The position numbers and the translations under genes are program-made. Shown here one piece after another: positions 53,453 to 61,488 of a DNA stretch of 64,000 nucleotides (positions within the stretch are counted from its first letter, which is position 1; each line of letters opens with the position of its first letter). The notes beneath the pieces are model-generated. The model made no database searches. It was not told where the DNA came from and saw only the letters and a program-made list of their open reading frames with translations. Location of the stretch: NCBI GenBank assembly GCA_913062845.1, contig CAJXVZ010000001.1:1-64000 (forward strand), given 5' to 3'. Source of the DNA: an uncultured Psychroflexus sp. (GTDB lineage: Bacteria > Bacteroidota > Bacteroidia > Flavobacteriales > Flavobacteriaceae).

Positions 53453-54742
53453 ATGAATATATTAAGAATAATAATTTTTCTCTTTATTTTCAGTAATGTT
53501 TATGCTCAGGGCTATACCAGCTTTTTCACCGGTAATTCGACTGATGCAATAACCAATCCGGAATTTGGAATTTGTTTAATGGGTGGCTCTACCGAAAATG
53601 ACGAAGCCATGCAATGGTTTTTGAATTTAGCCGATGGTGGAGACATTCTCGTTCTGAGAGCAAGTGGTACAGATGGCTATAATGATTATATGTATAATGC
53701 TCCTGGCGTAAATGTAAATTCTGTAGAAACCATAAGAATAGATCAATCTTCAGGAGCGACCTCGCCTTATGTCTTACAAAAGATATCGCAGGCAGAAGCC
53801 ATTTGGTTTGCCGGCGGTGATCAGGCAGATTACGTTAACTTTTTTAAGGATAACGCTGTTGAAAATTTATTAAATCAACATATAAATATCAAGCAATATC
53901 CCATTGGTGGTATCAGTGCCGGAATGGCTATTATGGGTGAATATTATTTTGATGCCCTGAATGGTACGATTACTTCGGCTGAGGCCTTAAGCAATCCTTT
54001 TGACAATCGAATTTCTCTGGGCACTTCAGATTTTTTAGACGCTCCATTTCTTGAAAATACCATTACGGACACACATTATGACAACCCAAACCGGGAAGGC
54101 AGACATATGACTTTTTTGGCTCGCTTACAGGCATTAGACGGAGAACGGATTTATGGTATCGGGATTGATGAATTTACTTCCGTATGTATAGATAAAGACG
54201 GAATCGCCAATATTTACGGTGAATTTCCAAATTTTAATGATTTTGCCTATTTTATTCAGGTTAATTGTCTGGATAATATGACACCTGAAAATCTATCTGC
54301 CAATCAAAACCTGGATTGGAACCTGAATCAACAGGCCGTAAAAGCTTATAAAGTTCCCGGTGTTCCGGGCGGAACAAATCAGTTTGATCTTACCACATGG
54401 AAAAATGGTATTGGCGGCGAATGGCAAAACTGGTGGATAGATCAGGGTAGTTTTCTTTCACAAATCTCAACTCCCGTAAACTGTGATACTTTTTCAACTC
54501 AGGATTTTGATGCTGTTGACGTTTTTGTGTACCCCAATCCGACTGAGGATATTGTGCATATTCAATCTGAAGCAGAATTGGAGAAAATTGAAATATTTGA
54601 CATAAAAGGCAAAAAAATTGAAGTAATTTACACGCCTTTTACAAATCGTAGTTTTAAAATGAATGCTTATCAAAAAGGCATTTATCTGCTAAAAATATTT
54701 TCTGATACCCAAACCCAGACGGTAAAGTTGATAAAAAAATGA
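53453..54742 (+). CDS. Secreted cyanophycinase-like (peptidase S51) protein with T9SS sorting domain
   Basis: A 429-residue exported protein. It has a signal peptide (MNILRIIIFLFIFSNVYAQ), then an S51/cyanophycinase-like class I glutamine-amidotransferase fold (GICLMGGSTENDEAMQWFL, IWFAGGDQADYVNFF, the nucleophile elbow GGISAGMAIMGEYYF with Ser155, and DTHYDNPNREGRHMTFLARL). Residues about 355-429 are a type IX secretion C-terminal domain (VDVFVYPNPTEDIVHIQ, EIFDIKGKKIEVI, MNAYQKGIYLLKIFSDTQTQTVKLIKK). It is therefore probably exported to the cell surface and may cut polyaspartate-like or other peptides. Substrate not shown. Confidence 0.9.
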   Translation: MNILRIIIFLFIFSNVYAQGYTSFFTGNSTDAITNPEFGICLMGGSTENDEAMQWFLNLADGGDILVLRASGTDGYNDYMYNAPGVNVNSVETIRIDQSSGATSPYVLQKISQAEAIWFAGGDQADYVNFFKDNAVENLLNQHINIKQYPIGGISAGMAIMGEYYFDALNGTITSAEALSNPFDNRISLGTSDFLDAPFLENTITDTHYDNPNREGRHMTFLARLQALDGERIYGIGIDEFTSVCIDKDGIANIYGEFPNFNDFAYFIQVNCLDNMTPENLSANQNLDWNLNQQAVKAYKVPGVPGGTNQFDLTTWKNGIGGEWQNWWIDQGSFLSQISTPVNCDTFSTQDFDAVDVFVYPNPTEDIVHIQSEAELEKIEIFDIKGKKIEVIYTPFTNRSFKMNAYQKGIYLLKIFSDTQTQTVKLIKK

Positions 54743-54780
54743 CGCCTGAAAAATGATATTTTGATATAACTATTTTGTAG

Positions 54781-55218
54781 TCATAAATCTGATTTATCAG
54801 CCCTTATCCAATCCTGTGTCCTGTAAAAAAAGGCGATGTAACCTCTGACGTGCAGAATATCCGGATTATCTTCATCTAACCAGATTTTACAATCGTAAGT
54901 TTTTCCTTTTTCAGGATCTGTGATTTGTCCACCTTTATACTCATTTCCATCTTTCACCATATCCTCCAGAATAACTAATCCTTCAATTGGCTTATCCTTT
55001 TTATCACCTTCGCATTTTGTGCATTTTCGGTCACGTTCAGATTCTTTTAAAATTCTAAAAACCTTTCCTTCTACTTTATCGTTTTCAGTTTTATAAATCC
55101 TGACAATAGACTTTGAAATTCCTTCATCATCCACAGTTTTCCATAGTCCAAAAATATCCTGAGCGTAGGTGGTTTGAATAAATAGAAAAAAAACTAATAC
55201 GGGCTTTATCAACTTCAC
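54781..55218 (-). CDS. DUF2147 secreted protein
   Basis: A 145-residue exported protein with signal MKLIKPVLVFFLFIQTTYAQ and the DUF2147 pattern DIFGLWKTVDDEGISKSIVRIYK, KVEGKVFRILKESERDRKCTKCEGDKKDKPIEGLVILEDM, YDCKIWLDEDNPDILHVRGYIAFFYRTQDW. A small beta-barrel of unknown role in the periplasm. The CTKCEG pair is typical of the family. It lies 10 bp downstream of the YihY gene on the same strand and probably belongs to the nadC-yihY operon. Confidence 0.9.
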   Translation of the reverse strand: MKLIKPVLVFFLFIQTTYAQDIFGLWKTVDDEGISKSIVRIYKTENDKVEGKVFRILKESERDRKCTKCEGDKKDKPIEGLVILEDMVKDGNEYKGGQITDPEKGKTYDCKIWLDEDNPDILHVRGYIAFFYRTQDWIRADKSDL

Positions 55219-55228
55219 TTTAAATAGA

Positions 55229-56149
55229 TTAATTTCTGTCTCTTAATTTTTGTAAACTGGCATTCAGTTCAAATCCTAACAGGAAAATGTTTGAATTTAA
55301 CCAAATGTAAATCATCAATACTAAAAGTGCTCCAATGGAACCATATAGTTTATTGTAAGATGAAAAGTTTTCTACATAAAATGAAAAGAAATAAGTTGTG
55401 ATGATTATAAGAATTGTTGTAAAAAGAGAACCAATTGAAAAAAAACGGTATTGTCTCCCTTGCTTGGTCCCAAAAAAATACAATAAAGATATACCCATAT
55501 AAAGTGCAAGTATTAAAATGGCATATCTTCCTGCCTTAGCCCAGTATAATGCATCTCCTACAATACCCAAATCTCTCAGCTTTTCTATGAGATAGGTAAA
55601 ATAAATAGTAAAAGCGACTGATAATAACAATAAGACCGCTATAACCAATGCCACTCCAACAGCGACCATGTATTGCCTGATGATGGTTCTGTTGATTTTT
55701 GTATGGTAAGAAAACTCAAAGCTGGTGAAAATGGCGTTCACACCATTGGACATCAAAAATATAGATAAAATAAAAACAAATGAGAGTAAACCCGCTCTGG
55801 GATTACTGGCTATATCTACAAAAATATCTTTAAAAAACTCTGCAGCCTGACTTGGTAGCAAATCTTCAAGAAACAATAGTACTTCAGTTTGAAAATCTTC
55901 TATAAAAGTTATAAATGGTATGAGATTAAGTATAAAAAGCAAAAAAGGGAAAATAGCCATAAAAAAGCTGAAGGCAATAGAGCTGGCTCTGGTTGAAAAT
56001 GTACCTTTTATGATACCAAAAAAATACAACTTTATCAGATCATATAAAGTCAAGCCTTCAAGCGATGGCAATTTAATTTTCTTAAAAAATACGGCGATAT
56101 TTCTGACTATAGGAATTTCAAGGACAAATTCATCTATATCTTTTGACAT
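55229..56149 (-). CDS. YihY/BrkB-family inner membrane protein
   Basis: A 306-residue protein with six membrane segments. Family motifs include FGIIKGTFSTRASSIAFSFFMAIFPFLLFILNLIPFI, LLSFVFILSIFLMSNGVNAIFTSFEFSYHTKINRTIIRQYMVAV and YNKLYGSIGALLVLMIYIWLNSNIFLLGFELNASLQ. Transport function unproven, and despite the old name it is not an RNase. It lies 1 bp after nadC, so it is co-transcribed, a common Bacteroidota neighbour pair. Confidence 0.92.
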   Translation of the reverse strand: MSKDIDEFVLEIPIVRNIAVFFKKIKLPSLEGLTLYDLIKLYFFGIIKGTFSTRASSIAFSFFMAIFPFLLFILNLIPFITFIEDFQTEVLLFLEDLLPSQAAEFFKDIFVDIASNPRAGLLSFVFILSIFLMSNGVNAIFTSFEFSYHTKINRTIIRQYMVAVGVALVIAVLLLLSVAFTIYFTYLIEKLRDLGIVGDALYWAKAGRYAILILALYMGISLLYFFGTKQGRQYRFFSIGSLFTTILIIITTYFFSFYVENFSSYNKLYGSIGALLVLMIYIWLNSNIFLLGFELNASLQKLRDRN

Positions 56150-56150
56150 A

Positions 56151-57008
56151 TCATATTGCTTTTAAGCTCATATCCATGTTATAAACGGAATGCGTTAAGG
56201 CTCCACAAGATATGAAATCCACTCCACATTCGGCATAGGCTTTTGCAGTCTTTAAGGTTATACCTCCACTGGATTCTGTGAGACACTTACCACCTATCAT
56301 ATCGACCGCTGTTTTAGTATCATCCAAATCAAAGTTATCTAAAAGAATTCTGTAAACGCCATCTTCTTTGAGTATTTCTTCCACTTCATCCAGGCTTCGA
56401 GCTTCAACTATTATTTTGAGATCATGCGCATTATTGTTAAGGTAAGATTTTGTTTTTTTAATAGCGCTGGAAATTCCGCCGGCAAAATCAATATGGTTAT
56501 CCTTAAGCATGATCATGTCGTATAAAGCGAATCTATGGTTTGTTCCACCGGCAATTTTAACAGCCCATTTTTCAAGTGCTCTAATACCTGGAGTTGTCTT
56601 TCTGGTATCTAGTATCTGTGTTTTCGTTCCCTTTAGTAAAGCAACAAATTCGTGGGTTTTTGTTGCAATTGCACTCATTCTTTGCATGGCATTGAGTACA
56701 AGACGCTCTCCCTTTAGAATAGACTGACTGGAACCGGTCACTTTGAATACAATATCACCTTTGACGACAGTATCTCCGTCATTTTTGAATATTTCTAAAT
56801 TCAAACTGGCATCGATCTTTTGAAACACCTTAATTGCAAACTCTACACCGGCTAAAACACCATTATCCTTTACTAATAAAACTGCAGCTCCTTTGGCATC
56901 GTGAGGAATACAAGCCAGTGAAGAGTGGTCGCCGTCGCCAATATCTTCACGTACGGCATTGTCAATTATAATATCTATTTCCTTATTAAATTGAGTATCG
57001 GTAATCAT
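56151..57008 (-). CDS. nadC: Nicotinate-nucleotide diphosphorylase (carboxylating), quinolinate phosphoribosyltransferase
   Basis: Converts quinolinate and PRPP to nicotinate mononucleotide in de novo NAD synthesis. 285 residues. Motifs include REDIGDGDHSSLACIP, GERLVLNAMQRMSAIATKTHEFV, ILDTRKTTPGIRALEKWAVKIAGGTNHRFALYDMIMLKDNHI (substrate and PRPP contacts), IIVEARSLDEVEEIL and ESSGGITLKTAKAYAECGVDFISCGALTHS. nadA and nadB are not in the window. A TACATTTG box (57031-57024, - strand) lies 15 bases before its ATG. yihY and DUF2147 follow. Confidence 0.97.
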   Translation of the reverse strand: MITDTQFNKEIDIIIDNAVREDIGDGDHSSLACIPHDAKGAAVLLVKDNGVLAGVEFAIKVFQKIDASLNLEIFKNDGDTVVKGDIVFKVTGSSQSILKGERLVLNAMQRMSAIATKTHEFVALLKGTKTQILDTRKTTPGIRALEKWAVKIAGGTNHRFALYDMIMLKDNHIDFAGGISSAIKKTKSYLNNNAHDLKIIVEARSLDEVEEILKEDGVYRILLDNFDLDDTKTAVDMIGGKCLTESSGGITLKTAKAYAECGVDFISCGALTHSVYNMDMSLKAI

Positions 57009-57023
57009 ATTCGGTCTTTAAAG

Positions 57024-57031
57024 CAAATGTA
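57024..57031 (-). promoter_or_regulatory. Promoter -7 box of nadC
   Basis: Reads TACATTTG on the - strand, a perfect TAnnTTTG, giving a leader of about 11 bases. It separates nadC from ackA, 62 bp upstream, as a distinct transcription unit. Confidence 0.5.
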
Positions 57032-57070
57032 ACTTAATTTAACCTAAAAACCGGTCTTCAACACTAAAGC

Positions 57071-58276
57071 TTATATATCTGATTTCGAAATCAGGTTATA
57101 AGACTGTTTCGCAATTTCGAGCTCTTCATTAGTTGGAATAACTAAGACTTTTGTTTTCGAAGATTTCAGACTTATATCTGAAATATTTTCAATTCTTTGA
57201 TCATTCATGGCATCATCAATTTCTATTCCAAGGTATTGTAAATTACTGCAGGCCATTTTTCTGATCACACTACTGTTTTCTCCGATACCGGCAGTAAACA
57301 CAATAGCATCCAGACCATTAAGTGCTGCAACATAAGATCCTATATACTTTTTTATTCTATAAGTATTCATATCAAGAGCCAGTTGGCACGCCTTATTTCC
57401 TTCTGCTGCTTTCTGTTGTATATCTCTTAAATCGTGATGCCCTGTAAGTCCCAGCATACCGCTTTCCTTTTGAATAATATTATTTACCTCATCAGGTGAA
57501 TATCCTAACTGATTAATAAGGTAAAAAATAACTGACTGGTCTATGTCACCGGAACGTGTCCCCATAATCAGGCCGTTTGCCGGACCAAAGCCCAAAGAAT
57601 GGTCAATTGCTTTACCATCTTTTATAGCCGTCATACTACAGCCGTTACCTAAATGAATAGTTATCATTTTATTACCAGGTAATTCTCTGGATGCTAAAAA
57701 TTGCTGTGCCTTTTCGCTGACATACTTATGACTCGTTCCATGAAAACCATATGCCCTGATGTCATATTTCTTGTAAAAAGAATTTGGAATGGCATATCTG
57801 AATGCTCTTTCGGGCATCTCATGAAAAAATGCCGTATCAAATACGCCCACTTGCATGGCGTTTGGAAAAACTTTCTCAGCAACTTCAATACCTTTTAAAT
57901 TATTAGGATTGTGAAGTGGAGCAAGCACCGAAAGACTTTTTATTTTTGATTTAATTTCGTCGGTAATTTCAACTGTATCAGAAAAATCTTTTCCGCCGTG
58001 CACCACACGATGACCAACCACCTGAATTTCGCTCTTGTCTTTAATGACTCCAATTTCAGAATGCATCAGAAAGCGATTCATTTCTGAAAGTCCTTTTTCA
58101 TGATCACTTATCTCAAGTTCTTTAGATATGTTTTGCTCTGAGGTTTTGTAAGAAATTACGGCATTGCTATTGCCAATTCTCTCAATTAAGCCACTGGCCA
58201 CCACGTTTTCTGATGGCATACTGATGAGCTGATATTTTATTGAAGAACTCCCTGAATTAATGACTAAAACATTCAT
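57071..58276 (-). CDS. ackA: Acetate kinase
   Basis: Makes ATP and acetate from acetyl phosphate. 401 residues, full length. Signatures: VLVINSGSSSIKYQL (N-terminal phosphate site), VGHRVVHGGKDFSDTV, FDTAFFHEMPERAFRYAIP, YGFHGTSHKYVSEKA, ITIHLGNGCSMTAIKDGKAIDHSLGFGPANGLIMGTRSGDIDQSVIFYL and FTAGIGENSSVIR. It begins 2 bp after the pta stop. With Pta, and with PFL 56 kb away in the window, it completes a pyruvate to acetate plus ATP route. Confidence 0.98.
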   Translation of the reverse strand: MNVLVINSGSSSIKYQLISMPSENVVASGLIERIGNSNAVISYKTSEQNISKELEISDHEKGLSEMNRFLMHSEIGVIKDKSEIQVVGHRVVHGGKDFSDTVEITDEIKSKIKSLSVLAPLHNPNNLKGIEVAEKVFPNAMQVGVFDTAFFHEMPERAFRYAIPNSFYKKYDIRAYGFHGTSHKYVSEKAQQFLASRELPGNKMITIHLGNGCSMTAIKDGKAIDHSLGFGPANGLIMGTRSGDIDQSVIFYLINQLGYSPDEVNNIIQKESGMLGLTGHHDLRDIQQKAAEGNKACQLALDMNTYRIKKYIGSYVAALNGLDAIVFTAGIGENSSVIRKMACSNLQYLGIEIDDAMNDQRIENISDISLKSSKTKVLVIPTNEELEIAKQSYNLISKSDI

Positions 58277-58278
58277 AT

Positions 58279-60372
58279 TTACTGGTCTTGAGCTTGAATG
58301 GCAGTGATAACTACCGTGTTAAAAATATCATCTACTGTACAACCCCGGCTCAGGTCGTTTACCGGTTTATTTAATCCCTGAAGCATTGGTCCGATGGCTA
58401 TGGCTCCTGTCTCACGCTGTACCGCTTTATAAGTATTATTACCGGTGTTCAGGTCAGGGAAAATAAGTACTGTGGCCTGACCGGCTACTTTAGAATCCGG
58501 TAATTTACTTTGACCAACAGCCATATCTACTGCTGCATCGTATTGTATTGGTCCTTCAATATTAAGATCAGGTCTCTTTTGTTTCACAATTTCTGTAGCC
58601 TTTCTCACTTTATCAACATCTTCGCCTTTTCCGGAACTTCCTGAAGAATAGGACAACATGGCTATTCTGGCTTCGATACCAAAGGCCTTGCTTGATTCTG
58701 CAGAAGATATAGCTATCTCTGCCAATTGTTCAGCATTTGGATTCGGATTGATGGCACAATCACCAAATACAGACACTCGGTCTTCCAGACACATAAAAAA
58801 CACGGAAGATACTACCGATACACCCGGCTTCATCTTGACAAACTGAAGCGCCGGCTTTATGGTGTGCTGTGTGGTATGTACTGCTCCGGAAACCATACCA
58901 TCGGCCAGGCCTTTGTGTACCATCATGGTACCAAAATAAGATACATCTATAATCAGGTCTTCAGCCACTTCAATAGTTAGCCCTTTATGTTTTCTAAGGT
59001 TATATAGTGTTTCTGCAAAATCCTGTAAATGTTCAGAATGCAATGGATTTATAATATTAATATTTTCAAAATTCATTTTCAGGCCAAGTCTGACCACACT
59101 TTCCTTGATCTTTTCTTCCTGACCAAGTAGGGTAAGGTCTACAAAATCCATCAACGACAATCTTGCTGCCGCTGTAATGATCCTGTCATCTTCACCTTCG
59201 GGCAAAACAATGTGTTTTCTTTGCCTCTTAGCTCTTTTTAAAAGGTTATATTGAAACATTCTTGGTGTCACACCATCATGTTTGAAATTGACCAGTTTTT
59301 CAGATAATTTCTCAGTTTCACAATGCTTTTCAAAGGTACTCAAGGCTAAAAGGATCTTCTCTTCATTATCCGCATACATGTGTGTACGCATGTTTCCTAT
59401 TTTATTGGCTACTTCAAAAGTTCCCTGTTCAACAGATAATATGGGTACCAGATACTTTAAACCCTCTATTAGTTTAGTTATTGAGGGCTCAGGCACTAAT
59501 CCACCTGTCAATACGATTCCTGAAATTTTAGGATAGTTACTGGATATATTGGCCTGCAATGCCCCTAAGATAATGTCGGAACGGTCTCCGGGCGTAATGA
59601 TCAGGCAGTCCTGTTCAAGGTAGTTAAGGTAATTTTCTAACTGCATGGCGCCGACTTTGAAGCTGGAACTTTGTGAATTCAATAAATCTTCGCCAAACAA
59701 AACTTTTGCGTCTATAGCTTTGGATATTTCTTTTACACTAGGATTTTTCAAATTAGAAACCAATGGAATTGCATTTACGACAACATCTTTTGCTACCTTG
59801 GTTGTGACTTCACTTACAATGGTATCTATATTTTCCTCCTGAACCTTGTTGGCAATAACGGCTGAAACTTTCACGCCTTTTTCATCATAAGAATCATAAG
59901 CCAAATGCATGGCATTAATAAATTCCTGAAGATTCTTACCAATACCACTGGTTACAATCACTGTAGGTAATCCTAGGTTTTTGGCGATATATACATTCAA
60001 ATCCAGTTCTATTGAAACCCCTTCACCGGAAAAATCGGTTCCTTCAACCAACATGAAATCATTTTGTTCTTCAAGGGTTTTGTATTTTTCTATGATGGTG
60101 TCTATAATTTCGCCATCCTTGTCAGAATTCAATTTGTTTAAGAATTCAGGTCTTGTAAAAGCATAACATTCCTCATAATCTACCTTTAAATCGAAATGGG
60201 TTAAGATGGTATTGATGTGGTTGTCTCGGTTACCATTGGCATTATAATCTATAATTGGTCTGAAGTAACCTACTTTTGGTGTTTTTGACAACAACATTTT
60301 CATTAAACCCAAAGCGACTATAGACTTTCCGCTATTAGGCTCACTTGTGGCAATGTATATCCCTTTATTCAT
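58279..60372 (-). CDS. pta: Phosphate acetyltransferase, long form
   Basis: Converts acetyl-CoA and phosphate to acetyl phosphate. 697 residues. Residues about 1-220 are a P-loop dethiobiotin-synthetase-like domain (IYIATSEPNSGKSIVALGLM), about 225-345 a DRTGG regulatory domain, and about 370-697 the catalytic PTA domain (MFQYNLLKRAKRQRKHIVLPEGEDDRIITAA, VHTTQHTIKPALQFVKMKPGVSVVSSVFFMCLEDRVSVFGDCAINPNPN, ARIAMLSYSSGSSGKGEDVDKV). A TGAT-N4-ATCA palindrome lies 92 bp upstream of its ATG. First gene of pta-ackA. Confidence 0.98.
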   Translation of the reverse strand: MNKGIYIATSEPNSGKSIVALGLMKMLLSKTPKVGYFRPIIDYNANGNRDNHINTILTHFDLKVDYEECYAFTRPEFLNKLNSDKDGEIIDTIIEKYKTLEEQNDFMLVEGTDFSGEGVSIELDLNVYIAKNLGLPTVIVTSGIGKNLQEFINAMHLAYDSYDEKGVKVSAVIANKVQEENIDTIVSEVTTKVAKDVVVNAIPLVSNLKNPSVKEISKAIDAKVLFGEDLLNSQSSSFKVGAMQLENYLNYLEQDCLIITPGDRSDIILGALQANISSNYPKISGIVLTGGLVPEPSITKLIEGLKYLVPILSVEQGTFEVANKIGNMRTHMYADNEEKILLALSTFEKHCETEKLSEKLVNFKHDGVTPRMFQYNLLKRAKRQRKHIVLPEGEDDRIITAAARLSLMDFVDLTLLGQEEKIKESVVRLGLKMNFENINIINPLHSEHLQDFAETLYNLRKHKGLTIEVAEDLIIDVSYFGTMMVHKGLADGMVSGAVHTTQHTIKPALQFVKMKPGVSVVSSVFFMCLEDRVSVFGDCAINPNPNAEQLAEIAISSAESSKAFGIEARIAMLSYSSGSSGKGEDVDKVRKATEIVKQKRPDLNIEGPIQYDAAVDMAVGQSKLPDSKVAGQATVLIFPDLNTGNNTYKAVQRETGAIAIGPMLQGLNKPVNDLSRGCTVDDIFNTVVITAIQAQDQ

Positions 60373-60463
60373 AAATGATTGTTATTTGAAATATGAGTTT
60401 GCAAAGTTTAATTATTAAGAACAAAAAACTATTAAGAGAAAAATAATTTTTGCCTGATAAAGC

Positions 60464-60475
60464 TGATTTTTATCA
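60464..60475. promoter_or_regulatory. Crp/Fnr-type palindrome between pta and rlmH
   Basis: TGATTTTTATCA has both half-sites of TGAT-N4-ATCA intact. It lies in the 146-bp divergent region, centred 97 bases before the pta ATG and about 35 bases before the predicted rlmH transcription start. The likely effector is the regulator encoded at 51030-52064. Confidence 0.45.
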
Positions 60476-60492
60476 TATTGACAGATATATTT

Positions 60493-60500
60493 TAAGTTTG
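60493..60500 (+). promoter_or_regulatory. Promoter -7 box of rlmH
   Basis: TAAGTTTG, a perfect TAnnTTTG, 18 bases before the TTG start of rlmH at 60519. Confidence 0.45.
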
Positions 60501-60518
60501 TAATCTAAATAAATCAAT

Positions 60519-60992
60519 TTGAAAATAAAATTATTACAAATCGGCGATACCAAAACCCGCGAAATTCAAACATTGGTTGACAATTATCATAACAGATTGA
60601 AACACTATGTACAATTTGAAATTGTAAGTATACCCGATATCAAAAACACTAAAAATCTTTCTGAAAAAAAACAAAAATCAAAAGAGGCTGAACTTTTTCA
60701 AAAGCAAATCAGCACATCTGATTGGGTAGTTTTACTGGATGAAAAAGGTAAAACCCTGACCTCAAGAGGTTTTGCAAAATTCTATCAGGAAAAGATGAAT
60801 GCTGGTATCAAAACCCTGTGCTTTCTTATTGGTGGTCCGTACGGCTTTTCTGAAGATATATACCGCAGATCCAATCAAAAAATTGCATTATCTGCCATGA
60901 CCTTCACGCACGAAATGATCAGACTTGTATTTATTGAGCAAACCTACAGAGCTTACTCTATCTTGAACAATTTACCATATCATCATGATTGA
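60519..60992 (+). CDS. rlmH: 23S rRNA (pseudouridine1915-N3)-methyltransferase RlmH
   Basis: A 157-residue SPOUT methyltransferase modifying helix 69 of 23S rRNA. Family motifs: KIKLLQIGDTKTREIQTLVDNYHNRLKHYVQFEI, VVLLDEKGKTLTSRGFAKF, LCFLIGGPYGFSEDIYRRSNQKIALSAMTFTHEMIRLVFIEQTYRAYSILNNLPYHHD. The trefoil-knot SAM site (GGPYGF) and C-terminal YHHD are intact. TTG 60519 is the start because it codes the first residue of the family-standard MKIKLL, and no ATG is near. Confidence 0.96.
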   Translation: MKIKLLQIGDTKTREIQTLVDNYHNRLKHYVQFEIVSIPDIKNTKNLSEKKQKSKEAELFQKQISTSDWVVLLDEKGKTLTSRGFAKFYQEKMNAGIKTLCFLIGGPYGFSEDIYRRSNQKIALSAMTFTHEMIRLVFIEQTYRAYSILNNLPYHHD

Positions 60993-61016
60993 TAGGGGTT
61001 TAATGTTTTTAGTTTA

Positions 61017-61213
61017 AAGTTTGAAGCCTCATGAATAAGGTTGACAATTTTAATTTTTAAGTATTCGTGCATTAGTGGCTTCTAAATAGAATTATATCGT
61101 CCTGTGGTTTAGAAATGCTTAATTTTCTTAATGCCTTAATGTTTCAAAACAACAATTATTTTCATGTTTTAGGTTTAAAGTTTAAAGATTGAAGCCTGAA
61201 GCCTCATAAATAA
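61017..61213 (-). repeat. Interspersed repeat R1, copy B (inverted relative to copy A)
   Basis: The reverse complement matches 37822-38009. Shared blocks include CTTAATTTTCTTAATGCCTT (61118-61137 on the + strand, core 61118-61162) and the flanking GAAGCCTCAT words at both ends (61023-61032 and 61199-61208). Orientation is opposite to copy A, 23 kb away. Confidence 0.75.
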
Positions 61214-61252
61214 GGTTGACAAGTTTATGTAAACTTAATCCAGAAACCAATT

Positions 61253-61334
61253 GTCATCCTGCATTGTGCTGCGATGCGCTAAGCCTGTCGAAGTGAGCTC
61301 AGTCAAAGTAGGTATTTCAATTAAGCTCAATGAC
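61253..61334. repeat. Short element with GTCAT...ATGAC ends
   Basis: 82 bp from GTCATCCT (61253) to AATGAC (61334), holding GCCTGTCGAAGTGAGC-type wording. It resembles in design the element at 17938-18049, with 5-bp ends only, so the match is weak. Confidence 0.25.
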
Positions 61335-61361
61335 CACGCAGTCGAAAAGAACAAAAAAACA

Positions 61362-61394
61362 GAAACAAGAAACAAGAAACAAGAAACAAGAAAC
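61362..61394 (+). repeat. Heptanucleotide tandem array
   Basis: GAAACAA repeated four times plus GAAAC, period 7. It is the second period-7 array lying near an R1 copy. Confidence 0.85.
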
Positions 61395-61471
61395 TATATA
61401 AGTCAACCTCCAAGCTTTCTTAATATTTTGTTTGAAAAAGTGCCTAATGTTTTTAACTCATCATTATTTCA

Positions 61472-61479
61472 TAAATTTG
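61472..61479 (+). promoter_or_regulatory. Promoter -7 box of lipA
   Basis: TAAATTTG, a perfect TAnnTTTG, 9 bases before ATG 61489 and 18 before ATG 61498. Confidence 0.5.
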
Positions 61480-61488
61480 TAGTATTAA

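Larger units (their letters stand above)
60993..61488. other. Gene-free region filled with repeats
   Basis: 496 bp between rlmH and lipA. It contains repeat R1 copy B (61017-61213), a GTCAT-ended short element (61253-61334), a heptad array (61362-61394) and the lipA promoter box (61472-61479). No reading frame supported. Confidence 0.6.
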
